Position numbers and translations under genes: made by a program
The notes under the pieces: generated by a model
Database searches by the model: none
What the model saw: the letters and a program-made list of their open reading frames with translations, nothing else
Told to the model about the DNA's origin: nothing
Source: Nocardia sp. BMG51109
GTDB taxonomy: Bacteria > Actinomycetota > Actinomycetes > Mycobacteriales > Mycobacteriaceae
Reading direction: 5' to 3'
Assembly (NCBI RefSeq): GCF_000526215.1
Contig: NZ_JAFQ01000004.1
Location: 3,286,001 to 3,350,000 of the forward strand
Length of the DNA: 64,000 nt
Part shown: piece after piece, positions 55,808 through 64,000 of the stretch
Position numbering within the stretch: the first letter of the stretch is position 1
Layout: each line of letters starts with the position of its first letter

Positions 55808-58800
55808 ATGGGCTGGGGTAATGGGCCGCCGACCTGGGCGGAGATGGAACGGGTGCTGTCCGGGCGCCCCGGCCGTCCCGAGGATCCGCCCGGGGACGGT
55901 GGCGACAGCCCGGCCTGGTCGCGCAAGCGTGGGCGATATCGGGCCGGCTCGCGGCCGGGGCCGGGCGAGCCCGCGGTTCCGTACGCGGAGCTGCACGCTC
56001 ATTCCGCCTACAGTTTTCTCGACGGTGCCTGCCAGCCGGAGGAACTGGTGGAGGAGGCGGTACGGCTCGGACTGGAGGCGCTCGCGCTCACCGACCACGA
56101 TGGTTTCTACGGTGTGGTGCGGTTCGCCGAGGCGGCGGCCGAATGGGGGATGCCGACGGTGTTCGGCGCGGAACTGTCACTGGGCGAGCCGGTTTCGTCG
56201 TTGCGGGACGGACTGTCCGTGCCGTCCGGGCGTGGGGCCGCTTCGTCGGCCCGGCACGTTTCGAGCCGGGATCTCGCCGGCGGATTCCGGCCGAAAGCAC
56301 GACGGAACGACAAGGACGGTGTCCGAAGGGGCGAGGGGGAGGATCCGCGCTGGGGCGGTGGCGCCGCGTGGACGGATTCCGAACCTCGCGCCGGGAACCC
56401 CGACCCCGCCGGTCCGCATCTGCTGGTGCTCGCCCGCGGTCAGGAGGGTTATCGCCGTCTGTCCCAGGAGATTTCGTACGCGCACATGGTGGCGGGCGAG
56501 AAAGGGATCCTGCGCTACGATCTGGATCGGCTCACCGAGGCCGCAGGCGGGCACTGGCACATTCTCACCGGATGTCGCAAAGGTCATGTGCGCCAAGCAC
56601 TTCGGCAGAGCGATGCGGCGGCCGAGGCGGCACTGCGGGATCTGGTGCAGCGCTTCGGCCCCGACCGGGTGACCGTGGAACTCACTCGTCACGGCATCGC
56701 GGAGGACGACGAACGCAACGCTCGGCTGGCCGCCCTCGCCGACCGGGTGAGTCTACCGGTGATCGCCACCACCGCAGCACATTTCGCCGAACCCGCGCAG
56801 CGCCGCCGCGCCATGGCGCTGGCCGCCGTCCGGGCCCGGCAGAGTCTGGACGAGATGGCCGGGTGGCTGGCCCCGGCCGGCGGTGCGCATCTGCGGTCGG
56901 GTGCGGAGATGGCGCGATTGTTCGCGGCTCACCCGCGGGCGGTGGCCGAAGCCGCGGCCCTGGCCCGGGAATGCGCCTTCGACCTGACGCTGATCGCGCC
57001 CGAGCTACCGCCGTTCGATGTGCCGGGCGACCACGACGAGGATTCGTGGCTGCGTCACCTCGCCCTGGCGGGTGCGGCCGCCCGCTACGGGCCGCCGGAG
57101 CGAAATCCCCAGGCGTACCGGCAGATCGACTACGAGCTGCGCATCATCCAGGGCCTCGGATTCCCCGGCTACTTCCTGGTGGTGCACGATATCGTCGCCT
57201 TCTGCAGGGACAACGACATCCTGTGCCAGGGCCGGGGTTCGGCGGCCAACTCCGCGGTCTGCTACGCGATCGGCATCACCAATGTCGACCCGGTGTCCAA
57301 CAACCTGCTGTTCGAACGCTTCCTGGCGCCGGAGCGCGACGGCCCGCCCGATATCGATATCGACATCGAATCCGATCGCCGCGAGGAGGCGATCCAGCAC
57401 GTCTACCGCAAGTACGGGCGCCGCTACGCCGCCCAGGTGGCCAACGTGATCACCTATCGCGGCAAGTCCGCGGTACGCGATGCCGCTCGGGCACTGGGCT
57501 TTTCGCCCGGACAGCAGGATGCCTGGAGCAAACAGGTCAGCCGCTGGTCGGGCGTCTCCGGCGAAACCCACACCGAGATACCGGACGAGGTGCTGGCGCT
57601 GGCGGGCGAGATCGAGGGGCTGCCGAGGCATCTGGGCATCCACTCCGGCGGCATGGTGATCTGCGACCGGCCCGTCGCCGACGTGTGCCCGGTCGAGTGG
57701 GCGCGCATGCCCGGGCGCAGCGTGGTGCAGTGGGACAAGGACGATTGTGCCGCCGCGGGCCTGGTCAAGTTCGATCTGCTCGGCCTCGGCATGCTGTCGG
57801 CCCTGCACTACATGATCGACCTCGTGCGCGAGCACACCGGCGAAACCGTCGAGTTGCACCGGCTGGATCTCCAGGAGGAGGCCGTCTACGAGATGCTGTC
57901 GCGCGCCGATTCGGTGGGGGTGTTCCAGGTGGAGTCGCGGGCGCAGATGGCCACCCTGCCGCGACTGCGGCCGCGCGAATTCTACGACCTGGTCGTGGAG
58001 GTGGCGCTGATCCGGCCCGGTCCCATCCAGGGCGGCTCGGTGCACCCCTACATCCGCCGCCGCAACGGCGCCGAGCTGGAGACCTACGACCATGAGGCGC
58101 TGCGGAACTCGCTGTCGCGCACGCGCGGGGTGCCGCTGTTCCAGGAGCAGCTCATGCAGATGGCCGTCGATGTCGCCGGTTTCACCGCGGTCGAGGCGGA
58201 TCAGCTGCGCCGCGCGATGGGATCCAAGCGCTCCCCGGAGCGGATGGAGCGGCTGCGCGAGCGCTTCTACCGGGGTATGCGCGAATTGCACGGCATCACC
58301 GGGGAATTGGCGGACCGCATCTACGAGAAGGTGTACGCGTTCGCGAATTTCGGTTTCCCGGAAAGTCATTCGCAGAGCTTCGCCTCGCTGGTCTTCTATT
58401 CGGCGTGGTTCAAACTGCACCATCCGGCGGCGTTCTGCGCGGGGCTGCTGAACGCGCAGCCGATGGGGTTCTACTCGCCGCAGTCGCTGGTCGCCGACGC
58501 TCGCCGGCACGGGGTGGTGGTGCACGGTCCGGACATCAACCACAGCCTGGCCGGCGCCACCCTGGAGCGGGGCGGAACCCGGGTCCGGCTGGGGCTGTCC
58601 TCGATCCGGCACATCGGCACCGAACCGGCCGAAAAGATCGTCGCCGCCAGGGAATCCGGGCCCTACGCCTCGTTCCTGGATCTGACCGGGCGGGTGGAAC
58701 TCACGGTGCCGCAGGCCGAGGCGCTGGCCACGGCGGGTGCCCTGGACAGTCTGGGGCTGACCCGGCGGCAGGCGCTGTGGTCGGCGGGTGCGGCGGCAGG

Positions 58801-59275
58801 GGAGCGGCCGGACCGGCTGCCCGGCACCGGCGCCGCCGTCGCATCGCCCGCCCTGCCCGGCATGAGCGAGCTGGAGATGGCGGCGGCGGACGTGTGGGCG
58901 AGCGGGGTGTCGCCGGGCAGCTATCCGACCGAATTCCTGCGCGCGCACCTGGATTCGCTCGGCGTGCTCGCCACCGCTCAGTTGTCCGGGGTGCCCGATG
59001 GCACGAAAGTCCTTGTCGGAGGCGCTGTTACGCATCGGCAGCGGCCCGCCACCGCGTCCGGGGTCACCTTCGTCAACCTGGAGGACGAGACCGGCATGGT
59101 GAACGTGGTGTGTTCGGTGGGCCTGTGGCGGCGCTACCGCCGGATCGCACAGGGCGCCTCCGCGCTGCTGATCCGCGGCCGGGTGCGCAGCGCCGAGGGA
59201 GTGGTGAGCGTCGTCGCCGAACACCTCCGGCCATTGGACCTGCGCGTCACCTCGAAGTCCCGTGATTTCCGCTGA
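55808..59275 (+). CDS. dnaE2: Error-prone DNA polymerase III alpha subunit DnaE2
   Basis: A 1155-residue C-family polymerase for damage-induced translesion synthesis, acting with ImuA' and ImuB. The N-terminal WAEMERVL is characteristic of actinobacterial DnaE2. The PHP domain (YAELHAHSAYSFLDGACQPEEL) is followed by a disordered insert of about 70 residues at about 130-205. The polymerase active site has PDIDIDIES with Asp515, Asp517 and Asp519, and FANFGFPESHSQSFA marks the thumb/finger region. An OB domain lies near residues 1070-1150 (VTFVNLEDETGMVNVV). ATG 55808 has GGAGG six bases away and a LexA box upstream. Confidence 0.95.
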   Translation: MGWGNGPPTWAEMERVLSGRPGRPEDPPGDGGDSPAWSRKRGRYRAGSRPGPGEPAVPYAELHAHSAYSFLDGACQPEELVEEAVRLGLEALALTDHDGFYGVVRFAEAAAEWGMPTVFGAELSLGEPVSSLRDGLSVPSGRGAASSARHVSSRDLAGGFRPKARRNDKDGVRRGEGEDPRWGGGAAWTDSEPRAGNPDPAGPHLLVLARGQEGYRRLSQEISYAHMVAGEKGILRYDLDRLTEAAGGHWHILTGCRKGHVRQALRQSDAAAEAALRDLVQRFGPDRVTVELTRHGIAEDDERNARLAALADRVSLPVIATTAAHFAEPAQRRRAMALAAVRARQSLDEMAGWLAPAGGAHLRSGAEMARLFAAHPRAVAEAAALARECAFDLTLIAPELPPFDVPGDHDEDSWLRHLALAGAAARYGPPERNPQAYRQIDYELRIIQGLGFPGYFLVVHDIVAFCRDNDILCQGRGSAANSAVCYAIGITNVDPVSNNLLFERFLAPERDGPPDIDIDIESDRREEAIQHVYRKYGRRYAAQVANVITYRGKSAVRDAARALGFSPGQQDAWSKQVSRWSGVSGETHTEIPDEVLALAGEIEGLPRHLGIHSGGMVICDRPVADVCPVEWARMPGRSVVQWDKDDCAAAGLVKFDLLGLGMLSALHYMIDLVREHTGETVELHRLDLQEEAVYEMLSRADSVGVFQVESRAQMATLPRLRPREFYDLVVEVALIRPGPIQGGSVHPYIRRRNGAELETYDHEALRNSLSRTRGVPLFQEQLMQMAVDVAGFTAVEADQLRRAMGSKRSPERMERLRERFYRGMRELHGITGELADRIYEKVYAFANFGFPESHSQSFASLVFYSAWFKLHHPAAFCAGLLNAQPMGFYSPQSLVADARRHGVVVHGPDINHSLAGATLERGGTRVRLGLSSIRHIGTEPAEKIVAARESGPYASFLDLTGRVELTVPQAEALATAGALDSLGLTRRQALWSAGAAAGERPDRLPGTGAAVASPALPGMSELEMAAADVWASGVSPGSYPTEFLRAHLDSLGVLATAQLSGVPDGTKVLVGGAVTHRQRPATASGVTFVNLEDETGMVNVVCSVGLWRRYRRIAQGASALLIRGRVRSAEGVVSVVAEHLRPLDLRVTSKSRDFR

Positions 59276-59803
59276 TCGAGGCGTCACCGCTCCGACCCCG
59301 TGCGCCTGTACCTGTCGCTTCGCGCTCGCCGGGCCGTCGGTACTCGCCGAGCGGGTTCGTGCAGTCGGGTCCTGCCTGTCGTGCTGATGTCGGAACGTGT
59401 CGCCGGGGGCGTACGCGTCGAGTGTCACGCTGCTGGTCGGCTCCGGTGATCTGGTGCCGTCGGAGGTCGAGGTGGCGGTGTCGGGGTCATCGCCGGGCTG
59501 GTCGCGGCTTCTGTGTCGCTCGTCGTGTCGGTGGTGCCAGGCGTGCTTGTCGTGCCGGTTCCGGTATGTCGTGCTGGTCGCGTGTGTCGTGCCGGTCCGG
59601 TTCGTTGTGTTGATCGTCGTTTGTCGTATGGGAGGTGTGGGTGAGCGGATTCGCGCACCCCGTGTTGTTTCGCGCACCCCTCGTAGGTCCTGTACGGGGT
59701 GCGGGAAACGGTGCGGGGTGCGGCTGCGTCCGAGGTCGTGACAGGTGCGCGGCGGCGCGGATACCGTGGGCGAGGACGGGGAAATGACGGCAGAGGGGGA
59801 CGC
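59276..59803. other. Gap between dnaE2 and the small ESX pair
   Basis: 528 bases. Degenerate repeats of GTCGTGCTGGTCG type run through 59520-59620, and GCGCACCCC/GGGGTGCG repeats around 59655-59725 can form inverted repeats. Open frames through this region are low-complexity and not credible genes. AGAGGGGGA at 59792-59800 is the ribosome-binding site of the next gene. Confidence 0.5.
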
Positions 59804-60115
59804 GTGGCTGGTTCGTGTGTTGTCGATGTGGATGCGGTGCTGCGGTTCGCATCCGTTGCGCTGCAAGTGTTTCGGGACGTCTGGGAGCTGGCGGCCGCGG
59901 CCGCCGAGGTGGCCGCCGGAATCGCCGCTCTGGTGGCCGAGAGCGGGGTGGCCCGGAAGATCTGCGAATCATACCGTGCCGCAATGGATGTCGTGCGGCG
60001 CAGCGCAGAGTACTTCCGCCGGCTCGCCGACCTGACCGAACAGGCCGCCGGATCGTTCGCCGCGGTCGACCGGTGCGGCGCCGACGGTCTCGACCGACTC
60101 GCGGCCCGGATATGA
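59804..60115 (+). CDS. Small helical ESX-associated protein
   Basis: A 103-residue all-helical protein (VLRFASVALQVFRDVWELAA; KICESYRAAMDVVRRSAEYF; LADLTEQAAGSFAAVD) of the size and helix-turn-helix hairpin shape of type VII secretion partners, though a WXG motif is absent. GTG 59804 is preceded by AGAGGGGGA. Its stop overlaps the next start (ATGA), so it is co-expressed with the GH19 protein and probably pairs with it for export, which is inference. Confidence 0.65.
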   Translation: MAGSCVVDVDAVLRFASVALQVFRDVWELAAAAAEVAAGIAALVAESGVARKICESYRAAMDVVRRSAEYFRRLADLTEQAAGSFAAVDRCGADGLDRLAARI

Positions 60116-61779
60116 TCCCGCCGCGCTCGGTGCTGGTGACGTGGCGTGCGCTGGCGGCCGCAGACCTGCTGTGCACCGAATTCGACCGCCGCATCGAGGA
60201 GTTGGAGACCGTATCGGCCGCCGTGCGCGACACCTGCCGCCGGCTCGACGGCGAGGGGTGGCAGGGCGTGGCCTACGACGCGATGCTCACCCACGTCGAT
60301 GCGGCGCACCGCCACTACCAGGAATTGTGCGAGCGGGCCGGGCAGTTGCGCGATGCCGGGGCCGGGGCGCTGTCGGATCTGCACTACACAGCGCTGGCCC
60401 TGCTGGACTACGTGGCCGATGCCGAGGCCGACGGGTGCCGCGTCGCCGACGACTGGTCCGTCACCGGCGGTGCGACCGCACCGGAATGGGCCGAGGTCGT
60501 GACCGAGGCCGTCGCCGCCGTCGAACGTGCCGACGAGCGCGGGCGCACGGCTGTTCTGGCGGCCGCCGACGAACTGTCCCATCTGGCATGGGTATTCGAC
60601 CTCGATACCGCGCCGCCGGATGTTCCGGGTCTCGGCGGATCGCGGGATGCTGCGGAGGGCCCGACGGATGTCGGGCAGGCTCCGGGATCCGACGCACCGA
60701 CCGGCCCACCCGAACCCGGCGAGTCCGATGCGGAGGATCCCGCGCCAGGCCCCGATGCGTCCCCGCCGGATGCCGGTGCGGCTGCCGAGCAACCGGCCGG
60801 CGGCGCGGTTCCGGCGGATGCCGCGGAACGGTGGCCGGGCGCAGCCGCCGGCGCGTACCCGCCGGATGCCGGTACACCCGCCGAACCCCCGGACGACGCC
60901 ACGGTCCCGGCCGATGTGACGGCTACCGGACGGCCGTCGACCGGCGATGGCCCCGGCACGTCCTCGGCCGGGGTCGGCGCCTCGGGGCCGGCCGCAGGTC
61001 CGGCACCCGGCCCCGTCGCGCACGGAGGCGATCCAGCGGAGACCACGGAGCGCGAGAGTCGAACACACGCAGCCGGTTCGGCTGTCCCGGGCGTCGAGGG
61101 GCCGATCGGGACAGCTCGAACTCAGTCTGCCGCCGTGGCGCATCCGGCCGCCGGCACTCCGGACCAGCAGGCCGAAAACAACGCGGCGGCAACGGTATTC
61201 ACACCGGCGCTCCAGGGGGCCGCCGATCCGCCACCAGCGGACATCACCGTCGACCAACTCGTGGCGATCATGCCCGATCTGTCGCCGGAGCAGGCGCGGG
61301 AATACCTGCCCGCGCTCAATGCGGCCATGCGGGAGGGCGATATCACCACACCGCCGCGGCAGGCCGCATTCCTCGCTCAGCTGGCCCACGAGAGCTGCCA
61401 GCTGCGGTACTTCGAGGAACTCGGCGACGACGACTATTTCAGCCAATACGATCCCGGGCAGCCCAATACCGCGGCGGGCAACACCGAACCCGGCGACGGC
61501 CCCCGCTACCACGGCCGCGGCCCCATCCAGCTGACCGGCCGGGGCAACTACCGCGCCGCCGGGGAGGCACTGGGGCTGGACCTCGAGGGCAACCCGGAGA
61601 TGGCCGCCCGGTCCGATATCGGCTTCCGGATCGCCCAGTGGTACTGGACCTCTCGCAATATCAACGCGTTCGCCGACGCGGGCGACTTCGCCGCGGTCAC
61701 CCAGGCCGTCAACGGCGGGTTCAACGGTCTCGCCGCCCGCGAGGAGTACTACTCGCGCGCCCTGGAGGTGCTCGGATGA
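60112..61779 (+). CDS. WXG100-like protein with C-terminal GH19 hydrolase domain
   Basis: A 555-residue probable ESX cargo. Residues 1-100 are a helical WXG100-like head (FDRRIEELETVSAAVRDTCR, then the turn GEGWQGVAYDAML). Residues about 165-370 are Pro/Ala/Gly-rich and disordered. The C-terminal 140 residues are a glycoside hydrolase family 19/lysozyme-like domain: AFLAQLAHESCQLRYFEEL with the likely catalytic Glu427, then YHGRGPIQLTGRGNYRAAGE and VTQAVNGGFNG. It should cut peptidoglycan or chitin outside the cytoplasm. It overlaps the small partner gene by four bases. No immunity gene is recognised. Confidence 0.8.
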   Translation: MIPPRSVLVTWRALAAADLLCTEFDRRIEELETVSAAVRDTCRRLDGEGWQGVAYDAMLTHVDAAHRHYQELCERAGQLRDAGAGALSDLHYTALALLDYVADAEADGCRVADDWSVTGGATAPEWAEVVTEAVAAVERADERGRTAVLAAADELSHLAWVFDLDTAPPDVPGLGGSRDAAEGPTDVGQAPGSDAPTGPPEPGESDAEDPAPGPDASPPDAGAAAEQPAGGAVPADAAERWPGAAAGAYPPDAGTPAEPPDDATVPADVTATGRPSTGDGPGTSSAGVGASGPAAGPAPGPVAHGGDPAETTERESRTHAAGSAVPGVEGPIGTARTQSAAVAHPAAGTPDQQAENNAAATVFTPALQGAADPPPADITVDQLVAIMPDLSPEQAREYLPALNAAMREGDITTPPRQAAFLAQLAHESCQLRYFEELGDDDYFSQYDPGQPNTAAGNTEPGDGPRYHGRGPIQLTGRGNYRAAGEALGLDLEGNPEMAARSDIGFRIAQWYWTSRNINAFADAGDFAAVTQAVNGGFNGLAAREEYYSRALEVLG

Positions 61780-62003
61780 CCCGGGGCGGAGGCGATCCGG
61801 CGCACCGGTCGTGTCTCGGCCGGAACGGATATTCTGCCGACCGTCACGAGCAGCCCTCCTGCTCACCGCCTACTTCGCGGTGTGGAGGTTGCCGCGCGGC
61901 GTGCCTGCGCCGGACGGGCCGGGCCGGGCCGCGGGGGTGCCGGAATCTGCGGCGGGCGGCGGAACCCGGCTGAAACGGGCGGTTGGTCGTTACGCTGCGT
62001 CCC

Positions 62004-63005
62004 ATGAGAAAAGTCGCTGTCGTGTCGGCCGGCCTGGTGCTGGCGCTGCTCGCCGGTTGCGGTGGCTCCGAGCACTCCAAGGTTTCGGATGGCTCCGGGG
62101 TCGACCGCGGCTCCGCGTCGGTGGCGGCGCCCGCGCTGCGCGAGGGGGCACCGGCCAGGCCGAAACAGCAGAACAGCGACTCCGTGGACAGCACCGCCGA
62201 ACGCCGCGAGGTCGTCACCGGCAGCGTCGACATCACCACCGACGATCCGATCGCGGCGGCAGGCAAGGTCGACGAGCGGGTGCGGGCGGTGCGGGGACGG
62301 GTGGACAGCCGCTCCGAACAACCCGACACCGATACCACGAAACCCCATGCGGCACTGACTGTTCGGATCCCCGCCGACCAGACCGACGGGTTCATCACCG
62401 GCCTGCGCGACGTCGGCGAGGTCACCGACGTGACGACCCAGCGCGAGGACGTCACCATGCAGTGGCAGGACCTGGACGCCCGGATCCGAGCGCTGCAGGC
62501 CTCGGTCGACCGCCTGCGGGCCCTGATCGCCGGCGCCGCTACGACGGCCGACCTGATCGCCGCCGAGAACGCCCTGTCCAGCCGGCAGGGCGAACTGGAC
62601 AGCCTCACCGCCCGCAAACGTCAGCTCGACGACCAGATCTCCCTGTCGACCCTGACCATCGACCTCGGCACCGACGAGCCGCCGCGGTCGAGGCCGGACA
62701 ATTACTGGAACCGGATCGTGGACGGCTGGCACTCGCTGCTGAGCGCCCTGCGCGCGACCGGCAATGCCATTCCGTGGCTCGGCTTCCTACTGGTGATCGC
62801 CGCCCTCGTCTGGGGTGCGGTGCGGATACGACGCTCCGGGAAGCAGAACGCGGTGCCGGAGCCCGAGCCTGTCTCGGTCTCGGTCTCGGTCTCGGCGAAA
62901 GATACTGCGGCCGAAGAGGTTTCGTCCTCTTCCGGAGGCAGGGAAGAATCGGGAGGTGCCGGTGCCGCCGACGGTGGTTCGGGCCGTGATCAAGCCGAAC
63001 AGTAG
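62004..63005 (+). CDS. DUF4349 lipoprotein
   Basis: A 333-residue membrane-anchored lipoprotein. A signal peptide ends in the lipobox LLAGC (Cys near residue 20). A DUF4349 domain follows (RREVVTGSVDITTDDPIAAA; HAALTVRIPADQTDGFITGL; then a coiled coil LDARIRALQASVDRL). One transmembrane helix near residue 260 (IPWLGFLLVIAALVWGAVRI) leads to a Ser/Glu-rich cytoplasmic tail. Its function is unknown. The tail overlaps the start of the DUF167 gene by 44 bases in another frame. Confidence 0.87.
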   Translation: MRKVAVVSAGLVLALLAGCGGSEHSKVSDGSGVDRGSASVAAPALREGAPARPKQQNSDSVDSTAERREVVTGSVDITTDDPIAAAGKVDERVRAVRGRVDSRSEQPDTDTTKPHAALTVRIPADQTDGFITGLRDVGEVTDVTTQREDVTMQWQDLDARIRALQASVDRLRALIAGAATTADLIAAENALSSRQGELDSLTARKRQLDDQISLSTLTIDLGTDEPPRSRPDNYWNRIVDGWHSLLSALRATGNAIPWLGFLLVIAALVWGAVRIRRSGKQNAVPEPEPVSVSVSVSAKDTAAEEVSSSSGGREESGGAGAADGGSGRDQAEQ

Positions 63006-63195
63006 AAAGGGCCCGCTGGTCGAAACCCTCGACGACGGCACGCTGTGCCTGTACGTCCGGGCCCCCGCGGTGGAGGGCAAGGCCAACAAGGCCGCCGTCG
63101 AGCTCCTGGCCGGCCACTACGGCGTCCCGAAGTCCGCGGTCCGGCTGGCCGCGGGCAGCACCGCCCGCCACAAGCGCTTCGAGATAGCGGAGTGA
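62962..63195 (+). CDS. DUF167 (YggU) family protein
   Basis: A 77-residue cytosolic protein of the DUF167/YggU family: VRAVIKPNSRKGPLVE, LYVRAPAVEGKANKAAVELL, and AGSTARHKRFEI. Its function is unknown. GTG 62962 is six bases after GGGAGG; GTG 62956 is in frame but too close to it. The gene begins inside the 3' end of the DUF4349 gene, so the two are coupled. Confidence 0.85.
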   Translation: MPPTVVRAVIKPNSRKGPLVETLDDGTLCLYVRAPAVEGKANKAAVELLAGHYGVPKSAVRLAAGSTARHKRFEIAE

Positions 63196-63224
63196 CCGAG
63201 ACCGCGCGGCCACACCCGGCCCGG

Positions 63225-63701
63225 CTACACGGCGCCCGGGAACCCCAGTTGCCGCCATGCCTCGTACACCGCCACCGCCGCGGAATTGGCCAGGTTCATC
63301 GACCTCCGTCCCGGCAGCATCGGGATCCGGAGCCGGTCGGTGATGCGGGAATCGGCGAGTACCTCCTCGGGCAGCCCGGTCGGCTCCGGCCCGAACAGCA
63401 GCACGTCCCCCTTGCGATAGGCGATATCGGTATTGCGGGTGGTCGCCTTGGTGGTGAACGCGAAAACCCGCTCGGGCCGGATGGTGTGCCAAGCGGCGGC
63501 GAGGTTTTCGTGCACGGTGACCGAGGCCAGGTCGTGGTAGTCCAGTCCGGCCCGCCGCAGCTTCGGCTCGGACAGATCGAATCCCAGCGGCTCGATCAGA
63601 TGCAGTTCGCATCCGGTGCCGGCCGCGAGCCGGATCGCGTTACCGGTATTGGGAGGTATCCGAGGCTCGAAGAACACCACATGGAGCACGGGCACCAGCA
63701 T
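63225..63701 (-). CDS. trmL: tRNA (cytidine(34)-2'-O)-methyltransferase
   Basis: A 158-residue SPOUT methyltransferase of the TrmL type, which methylates the wobble ribose of certain leucine tRNAs. Signatures are EPRIPPNTGNAIRLAAGTG, LHLIEPLGFDLSEPKLRRAG, LLFGPEPTGLP and the knot-forming IPMLPGRRSMNLANSAAVAV. The length fits the single-domain family. The start could be ATG 63701 or a GTG a few codons later. It is divergent from the partial DUF3017 gene. Confidence 0.9.
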   Translation of the reverse strand: MLVPVLHVVFFEPRIPPNTGNAIRLAAGTGCELHLIEPLGFDLSEPKLRRAGLDYHDLASVTVHENLAAAWHTIRPERVFAFTTKATTRNTDIAYRKGDVLLFGPEPTGLPEEVLADSRITDRLRIPMLPGRRSMNLANSAAVAVYEAWRQLGFPGAV

Positions 63702-63774
63702 CGCATGCGGCGGGTGCGCCCCGGGGCGGTGGTCGTGTCGAGACCGGGAGCGTCGGCAATGGAAGAATCGGGGC

Positions 63775-64000
63775 GTGATCGAAGTGGATGAGGGAGGAGG
63801 AGCCCCCGCGCCCCCCGCACGGCACCCCAACCCGGTCGGCCGATTCTTCGGCAACCACCTGCCGATGCTGCTCGTGGTGGCGGTCCTGCTGGTCGCGGTG
63901 ATCTTCGTGGCGCAGGATCGCTGGCGGCGCGGCGCCTACGTGATCGGCGGCGCGACGCTGCTGGCGGCCGCGCTGCGGGCGTGCCTGCCGACGGCGCGGG
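63775..64000 (+). CDS. DUF3017 membrane protein, partial at right edge
   Basis: 75 codons are visible from GTG 63775. A proline-rich cytosolic N-terminus leads to two hydrophobic segments (LPMLLVVAVLLVAVIFVAQD and YVIGGATLLAAALRACLP) separated by WRRGA, the pattern of actinobacterial DUF3017 proteins. The gene runs off the window. Its function is unknown. Confidence 0.75.
   Translation, partial: MIEVDEGGGAPAPPARHPNPVGRFFGNHLPMLLVVAVLLVAVIFVAQDRWRRGAYVIGGATLLAAALRACLPTAR

Noticed and set aside
59397..59741. 114-codon frame with many Val/Cys after dnaE2
   Set aside because: The composition follows degenerate GTCGTGCTGGTCG repeats; there is no ribosome-binding site and no recognisable family.

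Overview
The window is high-GC actinomycete DNA, most likely Nocardia or a close relative in the Mycobacteriales. The chromosomal backbone follows the mycobacterial order: a DUF5319 gene divergent from guaB, then guaB3, guaA, PspC-type genes, imuA'-imuB, dnaE2 and a trmL-like gene. Mycothiol-linked enzymes (MscR type), type VII secretion (ESX) cargo genes and mycobacterial-type LexA boxes fit the same group. Assignments rest on reading the translations and on remembered families; no database search was run.

Layout. 0.2-7.4 kb: purine genes (guaB, guaB3, guaA) with an alpha/beta hydrolase and a tandem-repeat-rich gap. 7.5-8.0 kb: a secreted guanyl-specific RNase. 8.1-19.4 kb: a PspC/toastrack membrane protein and a PspC-histidine kinase with its NarL-type regulator, separated by a six-kilobase ESX cargo cassette (WXG100-like protein, YbaB-like protein, a 942-residue toxin-like protein, a PPE/EspB-like protein, EspG). 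19.4-24 kb: Ser/Thr kinase, an AraC-VOC pair and a UvrA paralogue. 24.2-27.1 kb: SOS-controlled imuA' and imuB. 27.1-30.8 kb: methyltransferase, HxlR regulator with a divergent tautomerase, hydrolase, YdeI-like protein and a GNAT remnant. 31-38.1 kb: an oxidoreductase cluster (SDR, GMC, ALDH, SRPBCC, MscR-type dehydrogenase, MBL hydrolase). 38.3-41 kb: a secreted beta-propeller protein, a TIGR03086 protein and the 3' half of an MmyB-type regulator.

41.04-53.97 kb: an integrated element of about 12.9 kb. A large serine integrase at its right end appears to have recombined into the MmyB-type regulator gene, whose two halves now lie at 40.3-41.0 kb and 53.96-54.13 kb. The ends share a 12-bp near-identical att core. 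The element carries a ten-gene leftward operon of small unknown proteins, most linked by 4-bp overlaps; a divergent XRE/TPR regulator; a CutA-like gene; an intergenic region with three helically phased repeat arrays (candidate replication or transfer locus); a membrane protein plus VirD4/HerA-like ATPase pair; and a replication-relaxation gene that carries a frameshift.

54.4-64 kb: a beta-lactamase-fold hydrolase, dnaE2 behind its own LexA box, a second small ESX cargo pair whose larger member joins a WXG100-like head to a GH19 peptidoglycan/chitin hydrolase domain, a DUF4349 lipoprotein, DUF167, TrmL and the start of a DUF3017 gene.

The most interesting items are the ESX toxin whose C-terminus keeps the anthrax edema factor/ExoY nucleotidyl-cyclase motif spacing, the precisely reconstructable integration site, and the repeat arrays inside the element.
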